Shown here: positions 41,491-52,381 of the stretch, piece after piece
Position numbering within the stretch: position 1 is the stretch's first letter
How the letters are laid out: each line of letters begins with the position of its first letter
NCBI RefSeq assembly: GCF_000372725.1
Contig: NW_005201058.1
Coordinates: 165,436-229,435 of the forward strand
From: Emiliania huxleyi CCMP1516
Taxonomy: Eukaryota; Haptophyta; Isochrysidales; Noelaerhabdaceae
Reading direction: 5' to 3'
DNA length: 64,000 bases
Translations under genes and position numbers: made by a program
The notes under the pieces: generated by a model
What the model saw: only the letters and a program-made list of their open reading frames with translations
Database searches by the model: none
What the model was told of the DNA's origin: nothing

Positions 41491-44229
41491 TCACTGAATC
41501 GGCATAAAGTCGATGCAGCGCATGCAGTCGTAGAGGTCGTCCGTCCACGTCGTCCATGGCGCTCGCTTCAGAATCACCGCAAACAGCCACTCCACCAGAG
41601 AGTCGAGGTGGGCAGCCTCGGCGCTCGCGGCCGCTCCCGTGGGTTCGCCGGGCTCGGCGGGCGCCAGCTCCCGGAAGAAGGCGTCGCGCAGCAGTTCGCG
41701 AAGGATGGCCTTGGCCGTGTCGTCCGACTTGCATGCCGCCCGTCGCACCTCGCTGATCTTGTTGGTCACGAAGGAGCGTCCGCGACCCTTGGCCAGCAGG
41801 AGCTGCTGCACGAGCTGTGGCAGCAGCGTTGCCAGCTCGACGGCGAGATGCGGCAGCTCCTTCGAGCCGCCGAGCACTTGGTGGTCATCGATGTCGATGA
41901 GGCGCGCCTGTGGGTTGGGGGTTGGGGGTTGGGGGTCGGGGCAGAGAGAATGGGAGGGGCGGTCGGAGGGGTCAAGTGCTTAGAGGGGCCATAGCGGGGG
42001 ATGGGGTCGGGGGTGGGGGGTAGAGGGGTGGGGGTGGAACCCACCTTGCGGTAGTCGCGCGAGATGAGGACGTTGCTGAGGTGGTTGAAGTCGAACGACT
42101 GCACGCCCGCGCGCGTGAGGTCGCGGAAGCCGTCGAGCAGGCTCTCGAGGAGCTCCTTGACATGGATGATGGAGAAGTGGCGCTGGAGCTGCACGACGCG
42201 CGCCTTCTCGGCGGTCTCCTCCTCGCCGCCCTCGTCCATGTTCTCCGTGAGCGCCATGTAGTTCTCCATAAAGCGCTTCAGCGTATACGTGGAGAAGCGG
42301 TCGTCGAACTGGGAGAGCAGCACCGCCTCGAAGTGGAAGGTCTGCCGGTCGGCGCAGCTCGAGGCGACAGCGAGGCCGAGGCCGTAAAAGTGAAGCAGTC
42401 GCCCCTCGTCGTTGAGCACGCCGGCGAAGCGCAGCCGCCGCGCCGCGCTCGCCTCCGAATCTGCGCCGATCATCGCAAGCATCTTGGGCAGGCTGAATGA
42501 GCGCTTGACCGCGGCGTCCCACCACTTGACCGCGGGCGTCACACCTGCTCGAGAGACCTGTGGCACCGACTCGAGCGCCGCCGCCGTGTCGAGCCGCCGC
42601 ATCTTTGGCGGGCGGGCATCGGCCGCGGCGGCGCCGTCAGCGGCGGCAGCAGCGCCGTTAGCAGCGGCGGCGGCGCCGTCAGCAGCGGCGGCGGCGCTGC
42701 TCGGCGGCGGCTTCTTCTCACTCTCGGCGCTGATGCTCTTGGAGCGGGATGACGAGCGGGATGCTTCGAGGGCGATGCGGAGGACGATCGCGTTGGCGCC
42801 CATGCCGAGCACCACGTCGGGCGCTGGCTCGGCGAAGGCGAGCGGCTGGCGCTCTTCGGCCATCGAGATCTCGAGGAAGTCACGCTTGTTGTACCGCGGC
42901 TCGTCGGAGTATGAGAAGACGGTGGGCGTGAGCGAGGTGAAGGGCTCGCCAGACACAAAGTCCCATGCGCGTAGCGAGGGGTCGACGAGGTTGTGAAGCA
43001 GCGTGCCCGGCACGCCTGCCAAGGGGGTGGGGATGTGGGAGGGGTAGGGGGTACGGAACAGGGATCAGTCGTGGCACACACACCTGGCCGCTCGCGGTGA
43101 CGGAAGGTGAAGGGCACGTGCGGCCCCTGGGGCGCGTCGGCGGTGACCGTCGAGAAGATGACGAGCTCAAAGCGCGAGTTGGGCGTCCAGCGGATGAGCG
43201 GCTGGGTGCTGTTGAAGTCGGTGGCGCTGAGGAAGGCCTCGCTACGCGAGACGGCCAGGCCGAACGTCGAGTGTAGCCGCGCCGCCTGCACCTGCGGGTT
43301 TACCGCCTCCTCCTCGAGCAGCAGCGAGACCTGCACGCACGCGAACTACGTCAGGCCAAGCGCGTGGGGGTGAGGAGGGAGCGGCTGACCTCGATGTCAT
43401 GGCCAAAGGTCTGGAAGATAGCCCACGAGGCGCCGACACGCCGCGGGTCGCCCTGTGAGGCGAGATCGTCGTCGACCTGCTGCACGAGGGCCGCCTTGAC
43501 GCTGTTGATCGATGAGGGCACTGGGATGCGCGCGTTGATCGTGCGCAGCCCAGGCACCAGAAGTTCCACTTGGACCTCGTGCGCCGAGCCTGCGAGAACG
43601 GCAGCCCACGTGGGCTCATCCCTCGAGACCCGGCGCTCCAAGCGACGCTCGGGCGTGGAGTCGCTCGAGCAGCCGAGGCCCTGCTTCTGGCTGGCGCTCA
43701 TCGTCTCGAGTCTGACAAGTTGGCGCTGGAAGCCCTCGTTCTCAAGGATGAACGGTCGAGTCTTGGAGCAGACGTCAAGGACACTCGCGAGAGGCACGCC
43801 GCGGAGCATAAGCACAGCAACCGCCAGGGCCGCCGAACGGTTCTGCCCCGCGACGCAGAAAAAGAGCGCCTTACCGCCCGCCGTGCGGGCGCGGTCGTAC
43901 AGCGCCAGCGCCACCTCGAGGTGCTCCGAGGCGGAGCCGTCCGCCTTGAACAGGATCGGGTAGCTGGGATCGTCCTGATAAACGTTGGTGAACGCATACT
44001 CTACCCCGTGCGACATGTAGTCGTTTATCGGTAGGTTTCGGACGCCGGACGGAGCGCAGTTCAGCACCGCCTTCACTCCCAGGCTGATTATATTGGCCGC
44101 GTCGCTGGCCGAGTGCTTGCTGCCCACAAAGAGGCCATGCCCAATGTCAGATGGGCCATTGTCGACGCTCGGCCGCCCTTGGGCAACCAGGCGGCGCACC
44201 ATGGAAAGCAGCGACTCCGCGTCCGACAT
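41491..44229 (-). CDS. Dual-specificity phosphatase-like and kinase-like fusion protein
   Basis: Four exons: 44229-43390, 43330-43084, 43015-42045 and 41907-41491. All introns are GT-AG, with phases that fit, giving 824 aa from MSDAESLL. Residues about 20-160 form a DSP-type phosphatase: IGHGLFVGSKHSASDAANI, then the CX5R loop FCVAGQNRSAALAV; the usual His before Cys is Phe. After a linker, a kinase-like fold follows: nucleotide-loop candidate VVLGMGANAIVLRIAL near 435, then HFSIIHVKELLESL, the catalytic-loop-like FDFNHLSNVLI near 672 and, completed by splicing, ARLIDIDDHQVL in the DFG position. A simple Ala-rich insert (AAAADGAAAAANG) lies between. The catalytic Asp in the HxD position is replaced (FNHLSN), so kinase activity is doubtful. 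Substrate unknown. Confidence 0.75.
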
Positions 44230-45138
44230 GGAGCAGGAGTCCGATGGTCGCGTCGCCGTCGGCTTCAGCTTCGGCTTCAGCGGCGGCGGCCGTGCGCTTG
44301 CCCAAATCCGCCGATTTTGTGAGCAGTTACCCAGTGTATGGGTGGCGGCTTCGGGGCATTTACAACGCATAGCGCTCCTCAGGATACGGCAGTGCTGTCC
44401 GGGAAACACGGAATGCTCTCCCAAGCCAGAAAGGAGCCTTTGACTTGCCAGGCGTGTGCCTCAGTTGCACCTGAGAAAGCGAGAAACACACGGCGCGTTA
44501 CTCCGTCGGTTCGCTAATCTCATAACTGTAGTGAGAAAATCGCCCTGCGAGGCAAAATTTATGTATTTTTTTCTGATTCAGCCGCATTTAGCACAACTTC
44601 GTGCGCACAAGCAAACCGCCGTAATTGAATCCCAAGGGGGGGGGGTCAGCGGATTCAGTCAGCCCTTGGGCTGACCGCTCCCGTGTGTACTCTCGTTGTA
44701 ACATTGGTGTACAGTTTGTGCATTGGCTGCAGTAAATAAAGCACCAGTGCTGTGCCGGTCCGTGCGTGCAGAGAGGCAGCACCACCACAGCGAGAGCAGC
44801 CGGCGCGAGAAGCGGAGAAGAGCGTCTACTGCCACCGCTGCACAGCAGCGCGCCTATAATACCTACCATTTAATGCCGACACCACACTGCTTCTCGCGTA
44901 AGAAGCGGTGGCGGTGCCGCGTGGAACCGTGACTCGCCAGCTCCAACGGAGCGCATTGATCGTTGAAAAGCTAGCTGAGTCTGCGGAGTTAAGTTTGAAG
45001 AAAAGAATTTAAACCCCCACGCTTATCTCCTAACACCCCTGTGTGGTGGCGGCGTGCGGTCCTCCCATCGCGTCCGGTCTTTTTTCTCTTTCTAAGCGGA
45101 GGTTCCGATGACTGGATATTCCTAGCAACTTCAGGCGC
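44230..45138. other. Divergent intergenic region
   Basis: Must contain promoters for the phosphatase-kinase gene (minus) and the 591-aa gene (plus). A G-run is at 44635-44645. The conserved gtgtggtggcggcgtgcg block lies at 45034-45096, close to the downstream start. No gene is seen. Confidence 0.5.
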
Positions 45139-46914
45139 ATGAGTGCTGCTTCGTTGCGGTCCGCGGCCCAGCCGGTGGAGGATAGCAACTTCAAGCGCTT
45201 CAGTCTCAGCTACGGGGAGAGCTATCCGGCGTACCAATACGGCCGCCTCGCGTGCACTTTCTGCAAGTCGCTCCTCGGCCGCGATTCCTTCTCCGCAGCC
45301 GAGGCGGCAAAGCCCATCGCAGTGCGCCGCTGCTTCGCGCATGCTAAGATATCGATCGAGGTGCTCAGGCGGCAGCAGCGTCCCATCTCGCCCGCGGAGC
45401 TGCTGCCCGAGGCGACGTGCCGCAGCTTGTGGCGGTACTTGCCACCGGGAGCAAAGGAGTTGCTGCTGCGGCACTCGTTTACTGACGCGAGGCGGCAGTG
45501 GATGGCGACCTTGAACGAGGCAGCGCCGCGCAAAGCGTTGCTGATGTCGCCCGCGGAGGAGGCGGCCAAGCAAGCACGAGCGCAGCTCGGCGCCGTCGAG
45601 CAGTGGGTGCCGCGCGGCGCAGTCTCGGATTCCTTCATGAACTCCCGTCCAGCCTGGAGGCGCAATCGGGTCGCCGCTGCGAGCACCGGCTCAATCGCTC
45701 GGCTCGCCAGTGAGCTCGTGCACGCAATGTGCAACCCGACGGGCGTGCGCTGCGACCGCCTCGACACGGCCAGCTTTGCTGTGGCGGGCGTGTCGGCAGC
45801 CGACGGGCTCGAGGCTGCTAAGAGGTGCTTCGACGTCCTGGCCGGCGGGCAAGGCACGAGCTCCGCTTCGCAGTGGGCTCGAGGACATGAGCTGAAGACG
45901 CTCGTGGGCACGATACACCGGTTCATTGTCGAGGCCGAGCGGGAGTCACGGCGCCAGCAGCCGCAGCCGCAGCGCAAGCGCGCAACGCGAGTCAACGAGG
46001 TGGCCGTTCAGGGCGGCTTTAGTGAGGGCGGGGCCTACGACAAGTCGACGGAGATGTGGCTGTTGCACGCTCGGAGGAGAAAGTGCGAGACTGCCGTGCT
46101 GCTGCCCCGCGCTGCCCCGCTCGCCGCGTCTCTCATCGAAAAGATGCGCCTCGACGGCCGGCTACCATCCTCGCCCGAGGCGCTCCGCGCCGCCAACCCT
46201 CTCGGCCGCAGCGGCGCGCTGGCTTGGCGCACGCTCTTCTTCTACAATCCGGCGGGCGTGTGGAACTGCGTGCTGCGAGCCTTTGCGAGCCTCGTCGGGC
46301 GCGGGCCAGCCAACCTCTTTGGCGCGCACGACCCGCTGCTGCTGCCCGAAGGGCTCATGACGCAGACGCTGGCGGACGCGCTTGGGTCTCGGCTGAAGGA
46401 CGCGGCCGTCGGCGCTTTCCGACTCACCTACCCGTTCAAGGGCGCGCACGCGGCCGATGCCCTCGTCCGGTGTGTCGGACTGGGCGAGGGGTGCTTCCTC
46501 TACGGCTGCTTGGCTCGCAACGGCGCCGGCGAGCCTCAGCCGCACTGCATCGGCGTGAACGTGGACCTGCGAGTCGTGTACCGCGGCCCTGACGCGCTCG
46601 TCATCGAGGAGGAGGAGATGAGCGCGCCGCGGCTGCTGCTCACTCGCCTCGACGCCGAGTACGGCATCTCGTTTGACGACACCTGCGGAGTCCGTCAGCT
46701 CGAGATCAACCCGCACCACCCCGCCGCCTCCTCCTTCCCATACGCCAACCCCGCCCACCTCGCCAGCCTGCGGGCGGGGATGCACGTCTGGGGGGGCAAG
46801 ACGAAGCGCAGGCGCGGCCGGGCGCGGAAGCCTGCCTCAATCAAGCCGCCGCCACCCTCGGGCGGGTCGGCGTCAACCGAGCCTCTCCCGGCCGTACCCG
46901 TGCCACCGCCCTGA
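45139..46914 (+). CDS. 591-aa protein of unknown family
   Basis: One uninterrupted exon starting MSAASLRSAAQPVEDSN. It has a possible zinc-binding pair early (LACTFCKSLLG), a helical basic middle (ESRRQQPQPQRKRATRV), then a compact C-terminal part with AWRTLFFYNPAGVWNCVLRAFASLVG, HAADALVRCVGLGEGCFLYG and FDDTCGVRQLEINPHHPAASS. It ends in a Lys/Arg- and Pro-rich tail (GGKTKRRRGRARKP). The ..GxWNCxxRA.. and ..CIGVN.. spacing faintly recalls a cysteine-protease-like (OTU/C48 or peptidase-like) fold, but this is speculation. Lack of introns and the adjoining transposon-like leader and inverted 3' copy suggest a mobile-element or recently copied gene. Confidence 0.7.
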   Translation: MSAASLRSAAQPVEDSNFKRFSLSYGESYPAYQYGRLACTFCKSLLGRDSFSAAEAAKPIAVRRCFAHAKISIEVLRRQQRPISPAELLPEATCRSLWRYLPPGAKELLLRHSFTDARRQWMATLNEAAPRKALLMSPAEEAAKQARAQLGAVEQWVPRGAVSDSFMNSRPAWRRNRVAAASTGSIARLASELVHAMCNPTGVRCDRLDTASFAVAGVSAADGLEAAKRCFDVLAGGQGTSSASQWARGHELKTLVGTIHRFIVEAERESRRQQPQPQRKRATRVNEVAVQGGFSEGGAYDKSTEMWLLHARRRKCETAVLLPRAAPLAASLIEKMRLDGRLPSSPEALRAANPLGRSGALAWRTLFFYNPAGVWNCVLRAFASLVGRGPANLFGAHDPLLLPEGLMTQTLADALGSRLKDAAVGAFRLTYPFKGAHAADALVRCVGLGEGCFLYGCLARNGAGEPQPHCIGVNVDLRVVYRGPDALVIEEEEMSAPRLLLTRLDAEYGISFDDTCGVRQLEINPHHPAASSFPYANPAHLASLRAGMHVWGGKTKRRRGRARKPASIKPPPPSGGSASTEPLPAVPVPPP

Positions 46915-46984
46915 TGGCTGCAGTGAACCCGGGGAAATTAACCCGGCAAGTTCCTCAGCCGACGGGGGGTTGGTTTGGAGGCGG

Positions 46985-47152
46985 CCATGGGGAGGACACG
47001 GGGCGCGCTGGCCCGCCCGAGGGTGGCGGCGGCTTGGTTGAGGCAGGCTTCCGCGCCCGGCCGCGCCTGCGCTTCGTCTTGCCCCCCCAGACGTGCATCC
47101 CCGCCCGCAGGCTGGCGAGGTGGGCGGGGTTGGCGTATGGGAAGGTGGGCAC
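46985..47152 (-). pseudogene. Inverted copy of the 3' end of the 591-aa gene
   Basis: The minus strand reads FPYANPAHLASLRAGMHVWG and GGKTKRRRGRARKPAS, then KPPPPSGG, the same as codons near the end of the plus-strand gene (about 46735-46870). The two arms face each other across about 110 bp. Confidence 0.85.
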
Positions 47153-47297
47153 ATAGACGTGCCGCTCGTCTGCAGCTTTTCAAAAAAAGTGATGTCGGCA
47201 CCTGCCTCTCACGCATGCAGGCAGATCGCTACTATAGCTAGTTAGGAGCCGACCGACCCTCGCGTCCGGTGCTCACCGACATCCCCGTCCGCCCCCC

Positions 47298-48888
47298 TCA
47301 CCCCCGGCCGCGACGGCGGCGGCGGCGTGCGCGGCCACGCTCGCGGCGGGCCTGCTCGGCCACAACGGCGGCTGGGACCGGCGGCGTCTCGTCTAGCACT
47401 ACTCGGAAGAGACGGCTAAGCGCGTCCGTGCGGTGCCCATCGTATCGCTTGATCTCCCGGTACGCGGCCTCGGGCTGGGGCACCTACGAGCATAGACGGC
47501 GCGAGTGAGTGACACTGAGTGAGAGCGCCGCCCGAGCCGACCCCCGGAGAGCAGGGGTCACGCCTGCACGCCAGCGCGACGCAGCGCGTCGAGGCTCGCG
47601 CGGACCGACTGCAGCGCAGCATGCCGGTAGTCGCCGGCCAGCCCGCCAGCCTGTGGCCACTGCGCGGCCCAGTCCACAGAGTCGTCGAAGATGCTCGGCA
47701 CGTTGCCAACGGGCCGCGTGCGCAAGGCTCGGCGCACACGGGGGATGCCACCGCCCGGCCCTCGCACGTTGGAGTTGTTGTAGAGGTGCCGGAAGTCAGC
47801 GCACGCCACCTCGCACACCATGAAGAGGGTGAGCAGCAGGGCGAGCTGGTGCACGGGCTGCTCGATGTCGCACACGCCCGCCTCGATGATGGCGTTGGTG
47901 GCGCGTGTGATCGGGACCGCCTCCTGCGTGTTCCACTCCCCGTTCCAGCGCTGTGACGGGATTGAGGAGGAGTCAGTGTGGGCTAGGACGGAGCCAGGAC
48001 TACCCGCGTACGCGCCTCGACACGCTGGTTGTGGACGGACGGCACGTCGCCCCGCACGCGCAGCCCTTGCTGCTCAAGAGCATACTTGATGAGAGCAAAC
48101 TCGGTGCCCTGCAAGCGGACGACTACTGCATCAGGCGAAGAAGCTGGGCAGGGACGGGGCAGTACGGCCGCACCCCGTCGAAGATGTACACGTCCGGCGC
48201 GCGGCAGTCGTCGCCTCGGACACCCTCGAGGAACAACTGGTAGTGCTCCTCGGCCAGCTTTGTGAGTGCCGGCCGGACAGTCGGCAGCCAATGAGTATCG
48301 CCGTCAATCTGAGAGGGTGCGTGGCGGCCGATTCGGATGGTGTGACAGGTGTGTGGGCGGGTTTAGTGGATCTGGCACCTCCGAGTGGATGCGGAGCTTG
48401 CAGATGGAGAACTTGCCGCCGAAGGCGAGCTTCTCGGTCAGGTCGATGTGCGTGTTGTAGCCGTAGTAGTGCGAGATATAAGGCCTGCGCTCGACTGTGC
48501 GCTGTAGCTCCTCCCACCGGCGACGGGAGGCGGCCGCGTCCACTCGGCGAAGCGAGGCCTTTACGCGGTCCTTCCCAATCTGCAGCGGCGCTAAGCGCAG
48601 GTTCACCCGGCCCGTCGCATACTTTGTGCCGTGCCGCTGGCGGCTGAGCTCGCCGCGATCATACAGATCCCTGACGATCGCATCGAGCTCCGCGGGCGTG
48701 CCCGCCCACGTCCGCTTCAGCCCGTGCTGCTTCTTCAGGTTCTCGACATCCGATCTGTCGCAGCGCCACCCTTCGGCAGACAGGTGCTGTGCGATGTCCG
48801 CACACGAAAGACGGCTGTCAAGCAGCTCTCTGATTCGATGCGGCACCCACTGCGGCGCATCGACGTGCCGGAAGTGGCACCTCGGCAT
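47298..48888 (-). CDS. Integrase-core (transposase-like) protein
   Basis: Exon 1 (48888-48379) has a helix-turn-helix-like start (MPRCHFRHVDAPQWVPHRIRELLDSRLSCADIAQHLS) and reaches HYYGYNTHIDLTEKLAFGGKF, whose HID is the first catalytic Asp position of the integrase core. Exon 2 starts at 48308 (IDGDTHWLPTVRPALTKLAEEHYQLFLEGVRG). A junction near 48145 is unclear (very short intron or frameshift). After it come AVVVRLQGTEFALIKYALEQQG and SVHNQRVE, joined by a GC-AG intron to RWNGEWNTQEAV...LALLLTLFMVCEVACADFRHLYNN. The final exon follows a second GC-AG intron (VPQPEAAYREIKRYDGHRTDALSRLF, stop 47298). The family signature HNQRxER is intact, but the usual SDxGTEN reads RLQGTEF, so one catalytic Asp seems lost. 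Confidence 0.7.
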
Positions 48889-49194
48889 CGGCGCCGGCCA
48901 GGAGCGCGCGCTGTGGCTCCCGCGAGAGAGGGCGGTCGACGTGTGACACGTGGCTCCGCAATTTGCGAGAACTTGCTGTTTTTATCTGATTTTGGCAAAC
49001 GCTTGCTTCGGCACTCACCGCCAGCGGCACTTCTATGGAACACGCGCGCCAAAGGCTTGTCTTCACAACTGGCACGCGCTTCTTTCATGAGGGAACCCGG
49101 ACGGTGCGCACAATTTAACTCCCAACGTGTGTTGTCGCAATTTACCTGCTGCAGGCAAAAAATAAGAAAATGCCCCGAACAAGTCCGCCATACA
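48889..49194. other. Upstream region of the integrase-like gene
   Basis: No supported gene and no clear terminal inverted repeats that would delimit a transposon. Confidence 0.45.
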
Positions 49195-49385
49195 GTGTTC
49201 TCGAGGTTCTCGAGGTGGATATCCTTATGCCGCGTTCTGTAGCGAGGATTGGTGTAACCCGAGCCACGGAGGCGTTTTCTGGCGGCCGACCGTCAGTGCA
49301 CGGAGTTGCCCCTTCTCCGACTGCCCCGGCTAGTTCACGGGTTTCGCGGGAGTGACCCCATGCGTCAAACCCGAGACCTAGCGCG
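49195..49385 (+). repeat. SINE-like dispersed repeat, copy 3 (longest)
   Basis: Runs from gttctcgaggttctcgagg through gtagcgaggattggtgtaac, cagtgcacggagttgcccct and ctgccccggctagttcacgg to gtgaccccatgcgtcaaacc. It is collinear with the inverted copy at 12.9-13.1 kb. Confidence 0.75.
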
Positions 49386-49979
49386 GGTGGGTTGGAGGGG
49401 GCTCGCCCCGTTCCTCCCCATCGGGCCGCATGAGCGGCCACGCCTCGCAGATTCGTTTCTCGCGCCTGGGTCAGGCGCGCGGGGCATCCCCCGGGTCGCT
49501 CGACCAGCGATCCGAAGAGTGGCCGCTATGCGAAGGAAAGAGCGGGGCCCTCGACGCCTCAGTCCGGCCCTCCGAGGGGGGAAGGGAAGTGCGGGGTCCC
49601 CACGGGCGCCTCTGTCCGGCCCTCCCGAGGGGGGGAGGGGAGCAAGGGGGTGGGGGGATTGGGGTGGTGGGGAGGGGTCTCGGTTTCGTGTGGCTAATGC
49701 TTGCTTTTCGGGGAGGGGCCTCAGCCAAGCGCTCATCACAGAAGTGAGAGCTGCCCGACGTCTTCCCCTCCTCCCCAGAGGCAGCGAGTAGGCAGCGAGT
49801 GGAGCACTCGAGCGCCTATACGTAGGTCTGTGAGACGGTGATGGGAATGAGCCGGCGGGTCGGGGCGGGGCGGGGTGGGGTGGGGCAGGGCGGGGCGGGG
49901 CGGGCGGGAGGGCGGGCGGGGTTATCGGAGAAATCGTATCAACAATTGGCGGTAGCAGAGCAGCAGCAGCTGCAGCAGC

Positions 49980-50015
<36 letters not shown>

Positions 50016-50360
50016 CGCTCCTGCGGTGTCTAACTCTTTCAGTCTATCTAGGCGGCCGCGAGGTTAATATACCGAATAATGGTGTCAAAACACCGGGGGG
50101 TGGTTGGCGCGCAGGCACCTGAGGGCGTCTTGCCGAGCGCGCAGCCGGCTCGACGTCAACCCCTCCACAACACGATGCACTGCATTGGAGGCCACACCCT
50201 CTCTCTCTACTAGACACGATGCACTGCATTAGACGCCGCACCCTCTCTCTCCACTAGGCACTCACGCTCCCTTCTTCTCTCTACTGAGCTCGTCTTCGCG
50301 CTGGTTGTGGCTCATTCCGCTCTGTACCCAGTGTGGAAGCACCAGCATTTTTTTTTACTT
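49386..50360. other. Intergenic, low-complexity
   Basis: A G-rich stretch at 49630-49675 and gggcgggg repeats at 49862-49920 precede a CAG-type tract (49957-50013). A block containing acgatgcactgcatt is duplicated at about 50171 and 50216. No gene is supported. Confidence 0.45.
49957..50013. repeat. CAG trinucleotide tract
   Basis: Nearly continuous cag units over about 57 bp, ending in cagcagcctcg. Confidence 0.9.
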
Positions 50361-50364
50361 GGGC

Positions 50365-50865
50365 CCGACGGGTAGCAGTAGGCAGCTAGCCTGTGAGGAG
50401 GGCGTCCATAGACACCTCACAAGACCCCACACGCGGTCTCGTCCGTCCGTGCCTCGCCGGGCGGCGAGATTGCTAGATAGAGGTGTGGAGCGTGTGAGTG
50501 AGTGAGTTGTGTGTGGAGCAAGCCTGCTCTATCTAGCCTGGGCCCTCGCATGTTTGTTACTTCCTGTCGTCTGTTTTGTCGTTGTGCCCTTGTTTGTACT
50601 CTTGGCACCGTGGAGTGCTGGGGGGGGGGGGGTGACAGGGAGGATGTGGCCTTGAGTTATGTGCACGCCAACTCAGGGTGTGGGAGAGAGAGATTTGTTT
50701 GTTTGTCAGGGTGTGTGGCAGCCAGCTGGCTGTGTGTCTTGTGAGCCTGTTTGTGTCTGTGTGTCGCTCGTGCGTGCCGTCATCATCTGTAGCGTCCACC
50801 CGTAACGCGTTGGTGTCCAGTCCGAGCCTGGCTGTTCTTCACCTTCCTACCTACCTACCTACATG
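50365..50865 (+). repeat. 430-bp dispersed repeat, full copy A
   Basis: Collinear with 57455-57850: ggcgtccatagacacctcac, ctcgtccgtgcctcgc, acttcctgtcgtctgt, accgtggagtgctggggg, gtgtggcagccagctggctg, cgcgttggtgtccagtccga and, at the end, gcctggctgttcttcacctt. It has no long ORF. The tail consists of ctac units. Confidence 0.85.
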
Positions 50866-50984
50866 GGCTATACCAAACGGTTTCATACCAAACATAGATG
50901 AAACCGTAACACCCACCGCTCGAAGCCCAGCCAGCCATGTGGGGTGGGTGTGTATAGGGTTAGAGAAAGAAGGCCTGCTGGCCC

Positions 50985-51115
50985 TCTCGATCCTGTACCG
51001 TGTTTGTTATGACCCCCCCCGATGAACATACCAGTGAGGGAGGGCGAGACGATCGAGGGGTCCCGTACCACGCGGAATCGACCCTATCCAGTGCTCAAGT
51101 GCTCAAGAATATGCT
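50985..51115 (+). repeat. Small dispersed repeat
   Basis: Matches 38040-38150 in reverse orientation and 9215-9275 in the same orientation (gaggggtcccgtacca, cggaatcgaccctatcc, gtgctcaagtgctcaag). Confidence 0.75.
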
Positions 51116-51426
51116 GTCACAATGCCCAACGCACCACAAACACAAAAACAAGACTGACCTCGCAGAACCCCATGCGGGACCGGGAGGGTCCGATGACGTG
51201 AATGAAATCAAGCTCTGGACGCCCCTCCTCAAGACCTCCTCGACGGGCATTGGCAACGCCTCGAGTGGCGCCTCCGTTATCAAAGAAAAACAGAGAAAAA
51301 TATATATCTAGGAAGTGGAACCAGTCGAGGGGGGAGGGCAACGAGTGAACGACACATGGACATGTACATGTACATGTTGTTGTTGTTGTAATACCCAGGT
51401 ACTCGCTTAAAACACTGAAAGGCATC

Positions 51427-51790
51427 ATGGGCACGCCCAGCTTCATCCGCCTTGTCAGGGCGCCTTGCGGCTGCCTTCCGCCGACGGCGACGACCTGGAC
51501 TTCTCCGCCGCCGATTGGGACCCACTCAGCCTCGAGTGCCCCGACTACAACGACCCCAACTACGCCAAGCCCGCCTGCGGGGTCATCCAGGGACGTGCGC
51601 TGTCCACCATCCTCACAGCGTCTGCTTCCTCCACGACATCCAAGACAACCCGACCATGCGCCTCATCGGCTTTGCGGACGACATCTGCCAGAACGACGAG
51701 CCCTCGCACGCCGTCGCCGCCTACTCCGGACCAAAGGCCCTCCTCGAGGCGCATCCGTTGCGTGAGGGCGTCGCTTATGTCGTGCCGTGA
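51427..51790 (+). CDS. Small acidic hypothetical protein
   Basis: The first coding stretch is LRLPSADGDDLDFSAADWDPLSLECPDYNDPNYAKPACG (about 51465-51595). A change of frame around 51600 leads to VCFLHDIQDNPTMRLIGFAD and then DEPSHAVAAYSGPKALLEA, stopping at 51788-51790. The switch could be a very short intron (GC...CAG, about 20 nt) or a frameshift. An upstream acceptor at TTGTCAG|GGCGCC suggests a 5' exon not found here. Unrecognised family. Confidence 0.42.
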
Positions 51791-52004
51791 GCGCTGTGTG
51801 GTGGGTGTCTTGAATACGACCGTACGGGGTTTTGACTAGAGCTTTTGCCATATGCCTCTTCGAAAAAAACGAGAAAAGACCATGTTGTCTTTTGTGTGCC
51901 AGAAGCAGAACACGTACACGAGAGAAGCTCTACCACTACGACGAGGTTACATATAGAAGTTGACGGATGACGCCACGCACGCAGACCGTCCCGCGCCGTT
52001 TAGA

Positions 52005-52122
52005 CGAGCTCTACCGTACAGCTCTACAGCGCTCTCCACACTCCAGCGCTCGAACATCTATCTCTTGTCTACAGCTCTCAGCGCTCAACAGTTTACACAT
52101 CCTCTACACATCCTCCCTCAGG
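52005..52122. mobile_element. Degenerate end of the GTAGAG inverted-repeat element
   Basis: Contains gctctac / ctctacagc motifs and ends in acatcctccctcag, as does the right end of the element at 12008-12845. The other end is missing. Confidence 0.55.
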
Positions 52123-52381
52123 GCCCCACAAGTTTGCAAGCACCCACGAACATGGGACAAAGGAACAGAACAGAACAGAGAAGTTGCCGCTAAAGCCACA
52201 AGAGTATCCTTGACAACTGGCCGCCAGGGACCCCGCGCATGCAAGGATGGTCAGTCGATCGGTCTACATGACGCCATCACATGGCTCTATCACTGAGCAG
52301 ACACCCGAGTGAGCGCAAGCAGAGAGCAGACTCCCCGGTTAGCAAGCCCAGCAGCAAACGGCCATCGCATTGACTCCAAGC

